The position numbers and the translations under genes are program-made. From Zopfochytrium polystomum (Eukaryota > Chytridiomycota > Chytridiomycetes > Chytridiales > Chytridiaceae): a stretch of 20,022 nt of DNA. The stretch spans positions 1 through 20,022 of the forward strand of contig JAIVFJ010000603.1 of the NCBI GenBank assembly GCA_025765615.1, given 5' to 3'. Numbering within the stretch: position 1 is the first letter of the stretch; each line of letters begins with the position of its first letter. The notes under the pieces were generated by a model. That model was not told where the DNA came from, did no database searches, and was given only the letters and a program-made list of their open reading frames with translations. Positions 9,144 to 19,613 of the stretch are shown one piece after another.

Positions 9144-12100
9144 TACGGGTTCTCCTGCGGTAGCGCGGGGTGGCGGTGGGAGCGGCGGCGGACGTTGGAC
9201 GTCGGCGGTCACGGCGACTTCAACGGCAACGACAACGGCAGCAGCGGTCGGGGCAGTGGCGGTGGTGTTGGTGGATGCCCCCGGGGTGCCTGCAGCAGCA
9301 GGGCCGCAGCCCTCCTTTTGAGGCGGCGGTGGCTGGACGGAGGAGGATGAGCGGCAGCAACAGCAGCGGCGGCGGCGTCGGCGGTGGTGGCGTGGGTCGC
9401 GGAAGGAGCGTGGGGCGTGGATCGCTTCTCCCGCCACCACCCTCGTCTTCTTCGTCTTCGTCTTCCTCTGGTTCTTCGTGCACCAGGAGCAGCAGCAGCA
9501 GCACGAGGAGCAGCACGACGGCTGCGGCGAGGGCGACGCAGCGACTTCAGACTCGGCGGCCCGCTCAGAGAGGCAGCAACGGCGCTGCCGTCGCCACGAC
9601 CGCCACGAATCCGTCGACGATGCTTGAGGACTCTGAGGACTCGTCGTCGTTGTCGTCGTTGTCATCATCACCGTCTTTGGCACGGGCGGCGGCGGAGGCA
9701 TGCTCGAGGGTGTCTGTCTCTACCTCTGTCTCTGTCCCCGCCAGCACCGCCACCACCACTACCGTTCAGTCTGTCTCCAGCCCAACTTCGTCTTCTGCTT
9801 CGTCTTTGTCTTCTTCTTCTCCTCTGCCATCATCCATGTCACAATCGCACCCGACTCGTCCAGCAGCAACAGCAACAGCAACAGCAACTGCAACTGCAGC
9901 GACCGCGCAACCACCAGTAGCACTGACAGTAGAACCAGTACCACCACCACCACCAGCACCAGCAGCCGCACCAGCGGTTCCGGCACCGTTGCCAAGCGCC
10001 TCTCCAGGAGAAGCTTTCCGCCGCCTCGCCTGATCCAGCCAAACATGTCGCCACCAACCGCCACCACTTCGGCTTCCTCGATTTCCTCCTCCTCCTCCTC
10101 CTCCGCGTCCTCTTCCTCTTCTTCCCCTGCCAGCTCGCCCGTTCCAACCGTCCTCTCGTACGCCACCGCCTCGGCCACGTTCGTCCGGACTTTTCCTTTG
10201 GAACCCACGAAAAGCGGGTCGTCGCCGCCGCGCCCGTCGTCTTGGCCGTCGTCCCTGACCCCCGCACCGTCATCGGGCTTGGAATCATCGATACTGTCTC
10301 CCATCCAACGACCCCCGGCTCCATCTCCTTCTGCGTTTGGCGGATTCCCCGCACGGTCCCCGCAGCAGCAGAAGAGAAGCTCGTACACTGCAAGCTTCTC
10401 CGCCAGCAAGCCTCGATCCCAGCAGAACCTCCGAGTCCTCTCCACTGGCGCCGGGGCGCCGATCGTGATCGACGCGAACGGCCGCTTTGCCCACGCCGCG
10501 GCTACCCTCACGGCAGGACCCACTGCTGCGCCGTCCTTCCCTCCTGCACGCTCCTCCACGCCCTCTCCACCATCCGCCCCAATGAGCGCCAAGCCCGACT
10601 TCAATGTTCTCCCAGTATCAGTCTCGCCCCGCCCCTAGGCCCACCACGATCGGCAACACCGTCCTCGCCGCCACTCCCTCTCCGACGGCTGGGTCCGTCC
10701 CACACATTGGCGTGGTCTGTCGCGGCAGAAAAGGGCTACAAAAACTGCCCTCCCCCCACCAACCTCTCCCAGCGGAACGGGAGTTCGCCAGGCACCTATT
10801 CACCCGCACATGGAGGACGTGCACCTTCCGACCCCTCTTTGGCGTTCCCTCTGGGCTTGCCGACTCGGCGCAAGACCTCAAGCTTGACGATGAGGGGCGA
10901 GGCAACAACGACGACGCAGAGAGCGACGACGACGCCGCGTCTCTTGTTTCAGCTTCGTCCGCCGCGTCGTCCTCCATTTCGACCACGACCCCCATCAAGG
11001 TGTTTGTGCTGGCTGATGGACACGGCGGCGTCAACGCCGCGCGGTTCTTTGTGCCTCGCGCTCGCGACGAAATCACCCAGCTGGCGCACTCGCGGGACTG
11101 GGACTTTTCGCTTGTCGAGCACCAAGACCGGTTCGAGACAGATGCGGCAGAGGTGTTTCGCAAGTTGGACGGGGAATACTGCGCTATGAAGATCGAGACT
11201 TACCGAAAGTGGACAGACCGGGGCGCTCCGCCCGACCAGCGGCCGGAAGACGACGGTTTGCACCCTGGTGGTGGCTGTGGTGGCGGACGGCTGGCTCGTC
11301 AGCATGAACGTCGGCGACTCGCGCACCGTCGTCTACACCCGCCCTTCACCCTCCCTCGCGACCCTCGACCTTGCCGCTGCATCCACCGCCGTCTCGTCCT
11401 CCCCTCACCTTCCCGAGTGGATCCCCGCGTTCTCGTCCGTCGACCACAACATGACGCACCCGGCCAAAGTCCACTCGATCCGCACGAGCGGCGGCTACTT
11501 TCTCAACCCCAACGGCACCCTCAAGCACGTGCACGTGACGCACCCGGACGCGCGGGCGGGGCGACCGTACACGGAGCTCGTCAACGCGCGGCTGTACCGG
11601 CCGCCGACGGACCTTATGCGGTCGCTGAACGTGTCTCACAAGCGGACGCTGAACCTGACGGCGTCGATGGGCGACTTGCTGTTCAAGCTGTCGCCCGCGG
11701 TGCTTTCACCTGTGCCCGACGTGCGGTTCGTGAAGCTGGTCGAGGGCCGCGACTACGCGGTTGTGATTGCCAGCGACGGCGTGTGGGACCACCTCGAGGA
11801 GCAGGACGAGGTCGAGCGCCAGAACGACGCCGTCATGGCCGTCGTGACCGGCTGCGTCGAGGCTATGGAGGTCGAGGCAGCTAGGTGGCGCGCGCGGGAG
11901 CTTGCGGCTGCGGCTGCGGCTGCGGCCGCGGCCGTCGCCGCCGCCGAGTCTGTCTCCGAAGCCGCCACAGTCGCCGCCGCCACCGATGACGGCGACGACG
12001 CGCTCCCCGCGCCGTCGCTGTCCCTGCGGTCGAGCTCCTCGCCGGAACCACCCACCACGGCCTCCGCGGCGGCCCTCCGTCCCGACGCAAAGGCAAAGGC

Positions 12101-12606
12101 CTTCGCCACCGCCGTAGCCGCGGCCGCGACACCGCGCACGGCCTCGACCCCGTCGTCCACGACTACCGGCAGTTCCACAACGGCCGTCCTCCTGCCCGCG
12201 CCGCTGCCGTCGTCTTCCCCAATCGCCGCAGCCGCCGTAGGACCAAACACTGCCGCTGCCGCTGCGAGCGGCGTCGACGCAGCAAGCCCCGCCCCACCAC
12301 TACGACAACCACCAGCAGCACGCGCTGCCGCGCCCCCCGCCGTCGCTGTCGCTCTCCCGCGCGCTCGCCCACGCCGCGGGGATCCTTGTCGCGCGCGAAG
12401 CATCGTCGCACGCGGCTGGCCCGCAAAAGCCGTCGTCCCGCAGCTCGTCGGCGGCGGCGGGCAAGTTTGCCGTTGGTGGGGCGGCCGCCGCCGCCGCGGC
12501 GAGGCCGGCGCTGCACGCGGCGGGGCTACCGCGGTACGACGACGCTTCGGCGTTTGTTGTTGTTCTAAAGAGCGGTGGGCCGGGTGCGGGCGGGGGCGAG
12601 GTGTAA
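9025..12606 (+). CDS. PP2C-type Ser/Thr protein phosphatase (PPM family), frame-disrupted
   Basis: Metal-dependent phosphatase of phospho-Ser/Thr. Motifs in order: HMEDVHLPTPL (about 10807), the metal-site VFVLADGHGGVNAA (DGHGG at 11015-11029), TTVCTLVVAVVADGWLVSMN with NVGDSRTVV (11307-11333), TASMGDLLFKL, DYAVVIASDGVWDHL (about 11750-11795), and near the end YDDASAFVVVL (12535 onward) before TAA at 12604-12606. The last motif has DD where the family usually has DN. An Ala/Ser/Pro-rich insertion of about 170 residues lies between the SDGVWD and YDD motifs. The N-terminal part is Ser/Thr/Pro-rich and non-catalytic; its start (ATG at 9025 used here, 9620 possible) is uncertain. Frame changes near 10015, 10636, 10720, 10835, 11235 and 12300 look like indels. 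Substrate unknown. Confidence 0.8.
9114..9145. repeat. ACG trinucleotide microsatellite
   Basis: Tandem ACG units, ending in ACT ACG. Read on the plus strand in the frame from 9025 it gives polythreonine, and on the minus strand polyvaline. It marks the poorly resolved 5' part of the phosphatase gene. Confidence 0.85.
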
Positions 12607-14061
12607 CATAATCCCTTTCCTTTTTTTTCCCCCCTCTCCTGCGGGGGTGGGAGCTTTCCGCCCCTCCTTTCTCCTTTTCTCTACCGGCAGCCGTTCAAAG
12701 TCGATCCGCTTTCCCGTTTCTCGTTCGCCCCATCCCCGTCCTCCCTTTTCATTTATTTGTGCAACGGGAGAGATGTAGTGTCTGTTCTCCTTTTTCCCCT
12801 TTTCTTCTTCTGTCTGTTTGTAGTGCCGTTCCCTTACTTTTTTTCTTCACCCCCACCCCCGCCTTTCCTCTACACCGCCTCTTCCCTCGAATCCGCTCAG
12901 CCCTTTCTCTGTTTCCATTACCCTCGTCTCCTTGAACAATTTTTTCCTTTTTTGATGAAAAATGGGCCGTATCCTGGGCGCGAAGTAGGGGGGGAGGTGT
13001 CGGGTTGGAAGGTAGTATTTTGGATTGCTCCCCGGCAGCTAGAGCGTTCGTTCTTCCCCGTCTAGAGACCGATCTTGAACTTTTTTTTGCCCCACCTAAT
13101 TTTTTTTTTTTTTTTTTTTTTTTGTTTGGCAATGAAGGCCAACAGCCAATTAACCTTGTTTGTTTTTTTTTGTTTTCCGTTTTTGTTTTCTTTGTTCTTC
13201 TTTGTCGCTTTCCATTTCTCTCGGTCTCTGTTTTTGTTTCCCCTTTCAACCCCGGTCACCTCCGTCTCTTCTAGTCCCCTTTTTTTCATTCTCTTTTTGA
13301 TAAAGATCCGCTCCTTCCTCCCTTGAGGTCGAGAGAGCGGAAGGGTCGAATGTGAAACGAAAGCAAAAAAATGTAGTTTCAGTAACCAGCCCGCGCGATG
13401 GATCAATTTTTGTTGATCCCCTCCTCTTGCTTGCGGGAGATAACACAGATTAGACGGGTTGTGGTGGTTGGGCAGGAAAAAAAAAGAAGAAAAAAAAGAA
13501 GGGCCAAAATTTATCAAGTAGCACGGTTGAGGGAGTCGGATGCAAATGTTAGGGGGGTGTGATGCTGTTGTGGATCTTGCGAGCCGTCGGCAGTGCCGCC
13601 GTCTCTTTTTTTTTTTCTGCTGTTATTTTCTGAGCTTATTGAGGTCGAGACAACGGCCGGGGTGGGATTTTTTTTTTGTTTTGTTTTGTTATTTTTTTCA
13701 GGAACGAGCGCCGCCCGACCCGATCGGGTGGCGCTCCCTGGAGTGCGGACCGTCCGATTTACACGTTGTCTCCTTTCGCAGTATAATTAAATTCAAAAAA
13801 TGCTGCGGCTGATCAAAGGAAAAATAATTTTTTTTGTAAGTTTTTGTGTTTTTTTTTGTGTTAGTGTTTGTTGTGAGTGTGGCTAAATCGTTGTTGGGTG
13901 TGTTTGTTATAAATTACATGTCAACAGAGACAACTAAAAAAAGGCCAGGCCCACCACCAAGCGAGCGATTATTACTTCATTTCGTTTTATTCTCAAGCGT
14001 TGATCACAGAACAAAAAAAAGAAAGAAACAACCGCCGCTGCTCCCTGCACTTACCAACGTC
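12607..14061. other. T-rich intergenic spacer
   Basis: No gene seen. It is pyrimidine-rich on the plus strand, with many T tracts, the longest being T24 at 13100-13123. It should contain the phosphatase 3' end and the antiporter promoter. A TATAAA-like element at about 13908 lies roughly 150 bases before the antiporter ATG and could be its core promoter; this is weak in such AT-rich DNA. All open frames are Phe/Leu/Ser-rich translations of T tracts. Confidence 0.6.
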
Positions 14062-15738
14062 ATGCCCGCACGCACGCCGCCACCGACCGCCCCGCCGCCG
14101 ACCGCCCGCCGTCGCCGCGCCCCGCTACCTCCCAGCTTCCTCTCCTCCGCGCTCCACCTCGCCGCCCTCTTCTTCACCCTCGCTGCCGCCGCCACCGCCC
14201 CCGTCCCCGTCGCCGCAAACGAGGCAGCCCCGGCCGCACCCGCCACGACGAACGAAACAGCCGCAAACGGCACAGCGGCGCCGGCCGCCGTCCCGGACTC
14301 GGGCTCGTTCATTGCCGGGTCGAACCCGCTGCACGAGGCCGTCGGGCTGTTCATCTTTCAGGCGCTGCTGGTTATTGTGGTCGCGAGGCTGCTCTATGTA
14401 TGTTTTTTGGGTGGTGGTAGTGGTGTGGGGGGATGCATCGCGTGGCGCGACGCATTGTGTGTGCGTGTGTGTGTGTGTGTGTGTCGCTTTGTGGGTGCAA
14501 TGGCGAACGCGAAGCGTTCCGTGAATGTGCGTGAACGTGCGTTCGTCAAGTCGCATCGCGATAACGGCACGCGCTTGCGCGAGCGTGTGACGCGCGAGTC
14601 CATACTCCCCCGCTTGGACGCCGTGCGAGCAATAGTGCGTTTTTTGCGCGCCCGCCCCCCGTGAAGCACGACGCTATGCGTGTGTGTACGCATAGCGTCG
14701 GGCGAAAACAAGATATCGCACGGGCGTCCGCGCTTATTTTCTTTCTGCGCCGCCGAGGGCGACAGCAGGCAGCAAACTCATAATGCAGACAGTGCCGGAG
14801 CAAACCGTCTTGCCTCCCGTTGTCTCCCCCCCCCTGGCCCTCTTCGCCTAACCCCGTCCCCCCCTCTAATCCCGCCCCCTCTACGATCCCTCAAAAACAC
14901 GCACACACAGATTCCCATCAGCTACTTGAGGCAGCCTCGCGTCCTCTCCGAGGTCTTCGCCGGCATCGTGCTGGGCGTGTCGGGCATGTGTCGCATCCCG
15001 GGGTTCAAGGCAAACGTCTTTCCCGACACGAACGTGTCGCACTTTAACCTCGTCGCGCAGTTCGGTCTCATGTTCTTCTTGTTTCTGGTAATGGCGCCTT
15101 TCTGTTCTTGCGTTGCGCGGGTGTCGTTCTCGTCACTCATCAACGAAATTGAAAAAAAAAACATAGGTCGGCCTGGAGCTCGACCCGCACTTTTTCATCC
15201 GCGACATCCGCAAATCCTCCGCGATCGCCTTCTCGGGCCTCCTGGTCCCCTTCGCCGCCTCCTTCGGCCTCTCCGCGCTCCTCTTCAACCACTACCAACA
15301 CAACGACACCCCGGGCTCCCCAGACTCCTTTGGCGCCTTCTCGATCTTTGTCGCCGCGACACTCTCCCTCACGACCTTCCCTGACATTGCGCGCACGCTG
15401 ACCGAGCGCAAGCTGCAGTCCTCGCCCTTTGGCCACGCGGTGCTCGCCTCCGCGGCCGTCGACGACGTGGCGGCCTGGTGCCTACTGCTGTTTGTCATTT
15501 CCCTCGACAACAACGTCGCCGCGCCGCAGACCGCCGCGTACGTCTTCTTGGTCATGGTCGCTTACGCCGCGTTCCTGTGGCTCGCAGTACGGCCCGTGCT
15601 CGTGCACTGGGCCGACCGGTCCGCGAGCTCCGACAGCGTGTCACAGATTGTCGTGTTTTTGGTGTTGGCGCTGGTCATTGCGTCGAGCTTTTTCACAGAG
15701 GCGTTGGGCGCGAACGCCATGTTTGGTGGTGCGTATGC

Positions 15739-15788
<50 letters not shown>

Positions 15789-17699
15789 TGAAAGACTGGC
15801 TGTTGTTGATACCTTACTGATGATGACACTACTACTCACCAAATAACCGTTTTAGGATTCCTCATTGGTGCCATCGTCCCGCACAACCACTCGTTCGCCG
15901 TCGACTTGGTTGAAAAGTTGGAAGACTTGGTCAACATATTCTTCATGCCTTTGGTAAGCATTTTTTACTAGGACGAATTTTACTCGGGCGAAGTTTCAAG
16001 TACAACCAGCCGTGACCTAACCCACCGGTCCTCTCTGCAGTACTTTTTCTACTCTGGATACCACACCGACTTGACGTTGCTCCACGACGGCGATGCCTGG
16101 GGATTCATCGTGTTTGCCGCACTCATTGGAACGATGGGCAAACTGATTGGTGCCGGACTTGCCGCCAAGTTTGTCAACAACATGCCGTGGCGAGAGGCTA
16201 CAGCAGTTGGCGTCATCATGAACACCAAAGGGTAGGCAGGGCAACAAATGTCATCACCACAGGATACATAAACTCACAACTTTTCGTCCTTTGGCAATTT
16301 TCAAAACCCACTACTAGGCTCCTCGAGTTTGTCGTTCTCAACCTCGGGTACCAGTCCAAAGTCATCAACCCCAAGGTGTACGCCATTCTGATCGTGGCGA
16401 CCATCGTCTCCAACTTTGTCACTGTCCCGCTCTTCTCGGCAGTCTACCCTTCAGCCCCCAAAGCGAAATCACCAGAACCGCCGACGCCTGAAAGCCCGCG
16501 CGAGCCCTCCGCCGCCGCCGCCGCGATCCAGGACGGCGACGCCAAAAAACGCTGCCCTCGAAGCACAAGGCTCCAGCAGCACCGCGACGCTTTTCCACGA
16601 CTTCCGCCTCCCTCGCCGTCCTGGCGTACCTCCCCAACATGGAATCCGTCCCCGCCATGATGGTACTCACCGAGCTGCTGCGGCTCTCCAGCAACCCGCT
16701 GACGGTGAAAGCGCTGCGCCTCATCCGCCTGTCGGAGCGCAACTCGACCGTCATGATCGCGACCGACACCGACACCGCGCTCCGCAAGGACCCCGTCGCG
16801 TCCGTCTTCTCCGCTCCTACGCCGCGCTCTCGGGCGTCCAGGTCGACACGGCGCTCGCAGTCTCCAGCATCGACGCGTTCCCAGACCACATCGTCCACCG
16901 CCGCAGAATCAAGCGCCGTCGACCTCGTCCTGCTCCCACGAACCGAACCCGCGTCATCGTCAGCTACCCGCTGCATCCCCAGCACACCACCCCTCCGACC
17001 ACCACCACCACCACCATACCGCTGTCGATGACGGCCTCCGCAACGCCCTCATCGAGCGCGTGCACCGCGCCGCGCCCTGCCCCGTCGCCGTCTTCCTCGA
17101 CCGCGGCTTCGCCTCGCCTTCCGACGACGTCTACGACGGCCCGAAACACGTCCTCGTGATCTACTCGGGCGGCCGCGACGGCCGCGCCGCCCTCGCCCTC
17201 GCGCGCGCCTTGCCGCCGCCGGACCCGCGCGCGTCCGCGTCTCGCTCGCGTACATCCGTCCGAGCAACAACACCGCCGCAACCGACACCGCCCACCCGCC
17301 GCCGCTCACCCCGACCACCCGTCCGCCCGCGGCGCGTTCGTCTTCCCCTCCGCCGCCGACGACCACGACGACAAGGCCGACGAGGCCTACTTCGACTCCG
17401 CGATCTCCCGTATCGCGGCCGCGTCCGCAGCCGGTCCCGACGGCGGCAGCGACGCGGGGGTCGTATCAGTGACGCGGGCGACGGCGGGGGCGGCGCCCGC
17501 GCACGCCGCGGCCGAGGCGTACGGGTCGGGCGCGGCGGTGGACCTGCTGGTGGGTGTCCGGGCGGATGTACCGGGACGCAGGCGGCGGTGGCAGGGTGGG
17601 TGGACCGGGAGGTTGCGGCGAGCGTGTTGGTGGTGCAGGCGAGCAGCGCGGGGCCGCGCGGCGAGGACGGAGGCGGGGGTTGGTGTGGGAATCGTCTGA
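14062..17699 (+). CDS. KHA1/CHX-type monovalent cation/proton antiporter (CPA2), six exons
   Basis: Exchanges K+ (or Na+) for H+ across an organelle or plasma membrane. Exons: 14062-14397, 14911-15087, 15167-15728, 15856-15953, 16041-16231 and 16318 to about 17699; all five junctions keep the frame and the family alignment. After a probable signal/leader region come the membrane helices, with family blocks YLRQPRVLSEVFAGIVLG, GLMFFLFLVGLELDPHFF, FPDIARTLTERKL, the ion-site ASAAVDDVAAWCLL (DD), GANAMFGGFLIGAIVPH, FMPLYFFYSGYHTDL and GVIMNTKGLLEFVVLNLG. The last exon has the cytosolic universal-stress-like part (LAYLPNMESVPAMM, SYAALSGVQVDTALAVSSID, SAVDLVLLP, HVLVIYSGGRDGRAALALAR, REVAASVLVVQ). 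It crosses frames about eight times between 16550 and 17650. The stop is taken as TGA 17697-17699. Bacterial KefB-like origin is excluded by the introns. Confidence 0.9.
14398..14910 (+). other. Antiporter intron 1 (513 nt)
   Basis: Starts GTATGT, ends CACACACAG, phase 0, between ARLLY and IPISYLRQ. It is far longer than the other introns and holds a (GT)n array (14456-14484), a GAACGC-GAA-GCGTTC hairpin (14505-14519) and a 13-bp perfect hairpin (14669-14700). Confidence 0.9.
14669..14700. repeat. Perfect 13-bp hairpin inside intron 1
   Basis: CGACGCTATGCGT (14669-14681) pairs with ACGCATAGCGTCG (14688-14700) around the 6-nt loop GTGTGT. Being inside an intron, it would form in the pre-mRNA. 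Confidence 0.9.
15088..15166 (+). other. Antiporter intron 2 (79 nt)
   Basis: Starts GTAATG, ends AACATAG, phase 0, splitting MFFLFL from VGLELDPHF. Confidence 0.9.
15729..15855 (+). other. Antiporter intron 3 (127 nt) with GT microsatellite
   Basis: Starts GTGCGT, ends TTTTAG, phase 1, joining AMFG to GFLIGA. A (TG)n array at 15742-15788 begins only 13 bases from the 5' splice site. Confidence 0.9.
15954..16040 (+). other. Antiporter intron 4 (87 nt)
   Basis: Starts GTAAGC, ends CTCTCTGCAG, phase 0, between FFMPL and YFFYSG. Confidence 0.9.
16232..16317 (+). other. Antiporter intron 5 (86 nt)
   Basis: Starts GTAGGC, ends CTACTAG, phase 2, between MNTKG and LLEFVV. A CTAC-type branch-site candidate lies at the 3' end. 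Confidence 0.9.
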
Positions 17700-18500
17700 C
17701 GGGGGTCCTCCTTTGCTTGCGCACGCTTTTGTCCTTTGAGGATCGAAACGCGTTCTATAGTTTTGTGCCATCAACTATTTCACCTTATTTGCTTCCCTTC
17801 TCTTCTCTCCCACTTTCCCCTCTGTCCCCACGTGAAATTTTTTTCAGTTTCTTCGCCCTATGGGAGGCCTCCTACTACTTGATTCATCGCTTTCATCTCG
17901 CACCGTCTACTTCCGCCATTACACTTTGCTTTTCCCGGTTTGTCCCTCTCATCTCACTCTCCTCTTTTGTGATCGTACTGTGGACAAAAAAATGGTTGAC
18001 GAAACAAACAAAAGGAAAGTTCCGAGAGGCAGGGGGGGAAAATCTGAAAGGAAGGGGGCGCCGATTCGGGAAAGGGGAGAGCTGTCGGCTTTCTATCACA
18101 GCCCTCGACTCCCTCTCCACTGAAAGTCACCTATTTTTTTTTTTTTTTTGTAACACATCAAGATAATTTATTTTTCTTCGTCGTTGTGGATGCCAAGCAT
18201 CTGCGACCTGCGTCGCCGACCAAACAAGCCTTAACCTTAGAACAACAACCGCACCTGCGCCGACCTGGTTGCAGAGACTGCCCTCATTGGGGGCAGATTG
18301 ATTAGGCACCTTGTACAGCAGGTTGCCTCCAGGCCAAGCGTAACAGTGCCACAGCATGTCCAGCTCAGCCACTGGCCATCCGGAGCAGGAAAGGAAAACA
18401 ACCCTGTCCTGCAAAGTGACCCACACACACACCCATTGCCCTGTGTGTGTGCTGTCCCCATGGAGGCAAATCAGGGGATCTCCCAACTTCCAGGGGAAAA
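17700..18500. other. Spacer downstream of antiporter
   Basis: A pyrimidine-rich stretch (17760-17850) and a T tract (about 18133-18149) probably include the antiporter 3' UTR. From about 18180 the sequence is of mixed composition with no recognisable gene, leading to the tRNA-Leu. A short CA/TG-rich patch lies at 18420-18450. Confidence 0.5.
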
Positions 18501-18582
18501 TGGTCAGAGTGGGATTCGAACCCAGCCTCGTGAGAGACCGCAACTTGAGTGCGGCGCCTTAGACCAGCTCGGCCATCTGACC
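18501..18582 (-). tRNA. tRNA-Leu (anticodon CAA), intronless
   Basis: The 7-bp acceptor GGTCAGA/TCTGACC pairs perfectly. D arm GCCGAGC, anticodon stem CCGCA/TGCGG with loop CTCAAGT (CAA), a long class II variable arm (CTC/GAG) and T loop TTCGAAT are all present. The T stem has one C-C mismatch at its outer pair. The discriminator is A (18501). No intron, although tRNA-Leu(CAA) carries one in many eukaryotes. Confidence 0.93.
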
Positions 18583-18748
18583 ACAGCCTTCCTGTGTTCA
18601 GCAAGGGCACTCCGTTTGGCTCACTGGGCAGTGGGCACTGAGTGTGCAAATCTACCATCAACTGGAGTTCTGAGCAAAACCCCGTGACTGCATGCTTTGC
18701 TGCTGTCAGATCAGCAGACATATGCTCTTTGTTTTGCCAAATTGCCAA
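18583..18748. other. Spacer between tRNA-Leu and tRNA-His relic
   Basis: No gene or clear element seen; upstream flank of the tRNA-Leu. Confidence 0.5.
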
Positions 18749-18820
18749 TGCTACATTTGTATAGTGGCTAGTACGCCTTGTTGTGGCTGAGGAAACAGTG
18801 GTTCGATACACCATGTAGCA
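18749..18820 (+). pseudogene. tRNA-His(GTG)-like relic
   Basis: GCTACAT (18750-18756) pairs perfectly with ATGTAGC (18813-18819). The D arm fits (GTAT, AGTGGCTA, GTAC), and the anticodon stem CCTTG/TGAGG carries loop TTGTGGC (GTG, His). The segment holding the T arm is about two bases short and its stem does not pair around TTCGATA, so this is probably a pseudogene or a tRNA-derived repeat; a sequence error is also possible. Confidence 0.55.
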
Positions 18821-18875
18821 ATCAACTTCTTAGGAAACAGTGGCTCAATAACGCCCGTGTAGCAATCAACTTCTT
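18791..18875 (+). repeat. Tandem duplication of the tRNA-His-like 3' half
   Basis: Two adjacent units of about 42 bases, each starting GGAAACAGTGG and ending TGTAGCAATCAACTTCTT (18791-18832 and 18833-18875). The second has diverged in the T-loop part (CTCAATAACGCCC). Confidence 0.8.
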
Positions 18876-19541
18876 GTGGCTGCACAAGTTTTGTCAGTGT
18901 TCACATGTTTTGATGGGACCATGGGGAGCTAACAGAGCCTCAGGGAATAGGTGTTTCCAGCCGAGCCAGGCCAGCCATCAGGCCCAACCAACTTCATCTT
19001 CTCAATCAATCAATCAAATCCCAATCTAAGCCATCAGAGATGCTCTTCTTGGCTGCAGGATGGGGCCAATGGCTTGAGGTAAGATGAACAACTTATGGAC
19101 ATGCAGCATGTGCTGTTTAAGCGCGCTGCATGCATGCAGCCACTGCTGTGCTGGTGTTGAAGTTTCAGGCTAGAGTGGAGTGCGCAGGTTTGGGGTTGGC
19201 AAGGAGCTTGGCAAGGAGCGCCTGCCGCCAGCTGGATGAAAATTCAAAATTTGATCCAATCCAAAAAAAAAAAAAAATAAAAAAAATAAAATAAAATAAC
19301 AATTAAAAAAATGAAAATAAGAACTAAAACAAAACCCCCTCCCAAGGTCCAATCTGACCACCCTGGAGCACCATGATTGCCACAGCACAGCTCAAAAACC
19401 TAACCAAGAAAGCAACACCATAGAACATTCTCAAGAGTCAAGCTCGACACTGGCAAGTGGGATTTCTTGCTTTTTGGAGTGGGAGAGGGGGGCAGGGGAA
19501 AACACTCTCTGGCACACAACAGCATGGCCCCAACGGGCACA
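18876..19541. other. Spacer between tRNA-His relic and tRNA-Arg
   Basis: No gene recognised. It contains a short TCAA repeat (19002-19016), several GCATG/GCTGCA motifs (19100-19140) and an A-rich low-complexity stretch (19262-19320). Confidence 0.5.
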
Positions 19542-19613
19542 AGCCCATGGTGGGGATTGAACCCACGATCTCTCCCTTAGGAGGGGAACGCAATACCACT
19601 TTGCTACACGGGC
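19542..19613 (-). tRNA. tRNA-Arg (anticodon CCT), intronless
   Basis: Acceptor GCCCGTG pairs with CATGGGC (one G-T wobble). The D arm GCAAAGTGGTATTGC, anticodon stem TTCCC/GGGAG with loop CTCCTAA (CCT), variable loop AGATC and T arm GTGGG-TTCAATC-CCCAC all fit. Discriminator T (19542). A complete, well-paired cloverleaf of 72 nt. Confidence 0.93.

Noticed and set aside
8982..9701. Minus-strand open frame of 239 codons
   Set aside because: Composed of polyvaline, polycysteine and arginine runs from trinucleotide repeats; no domain. It remains a weak alternative because the phosphatase 5' end is uncertain.
11190..11240. A 31-nt GT...AG segment in the phosphatase that would restore frame if spliced
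   Set aside because: Much shorter than the 79-513 nt introns of the neighbouring gene and lacking GTAAG-like donor sequence; a one-base indel is simpler.
12749..13517. Lys-rich minus-strand frames in the T-rich spacer
   Set aside because: They are translations of poly(T)/poly(A) tracts, with no conserved text.
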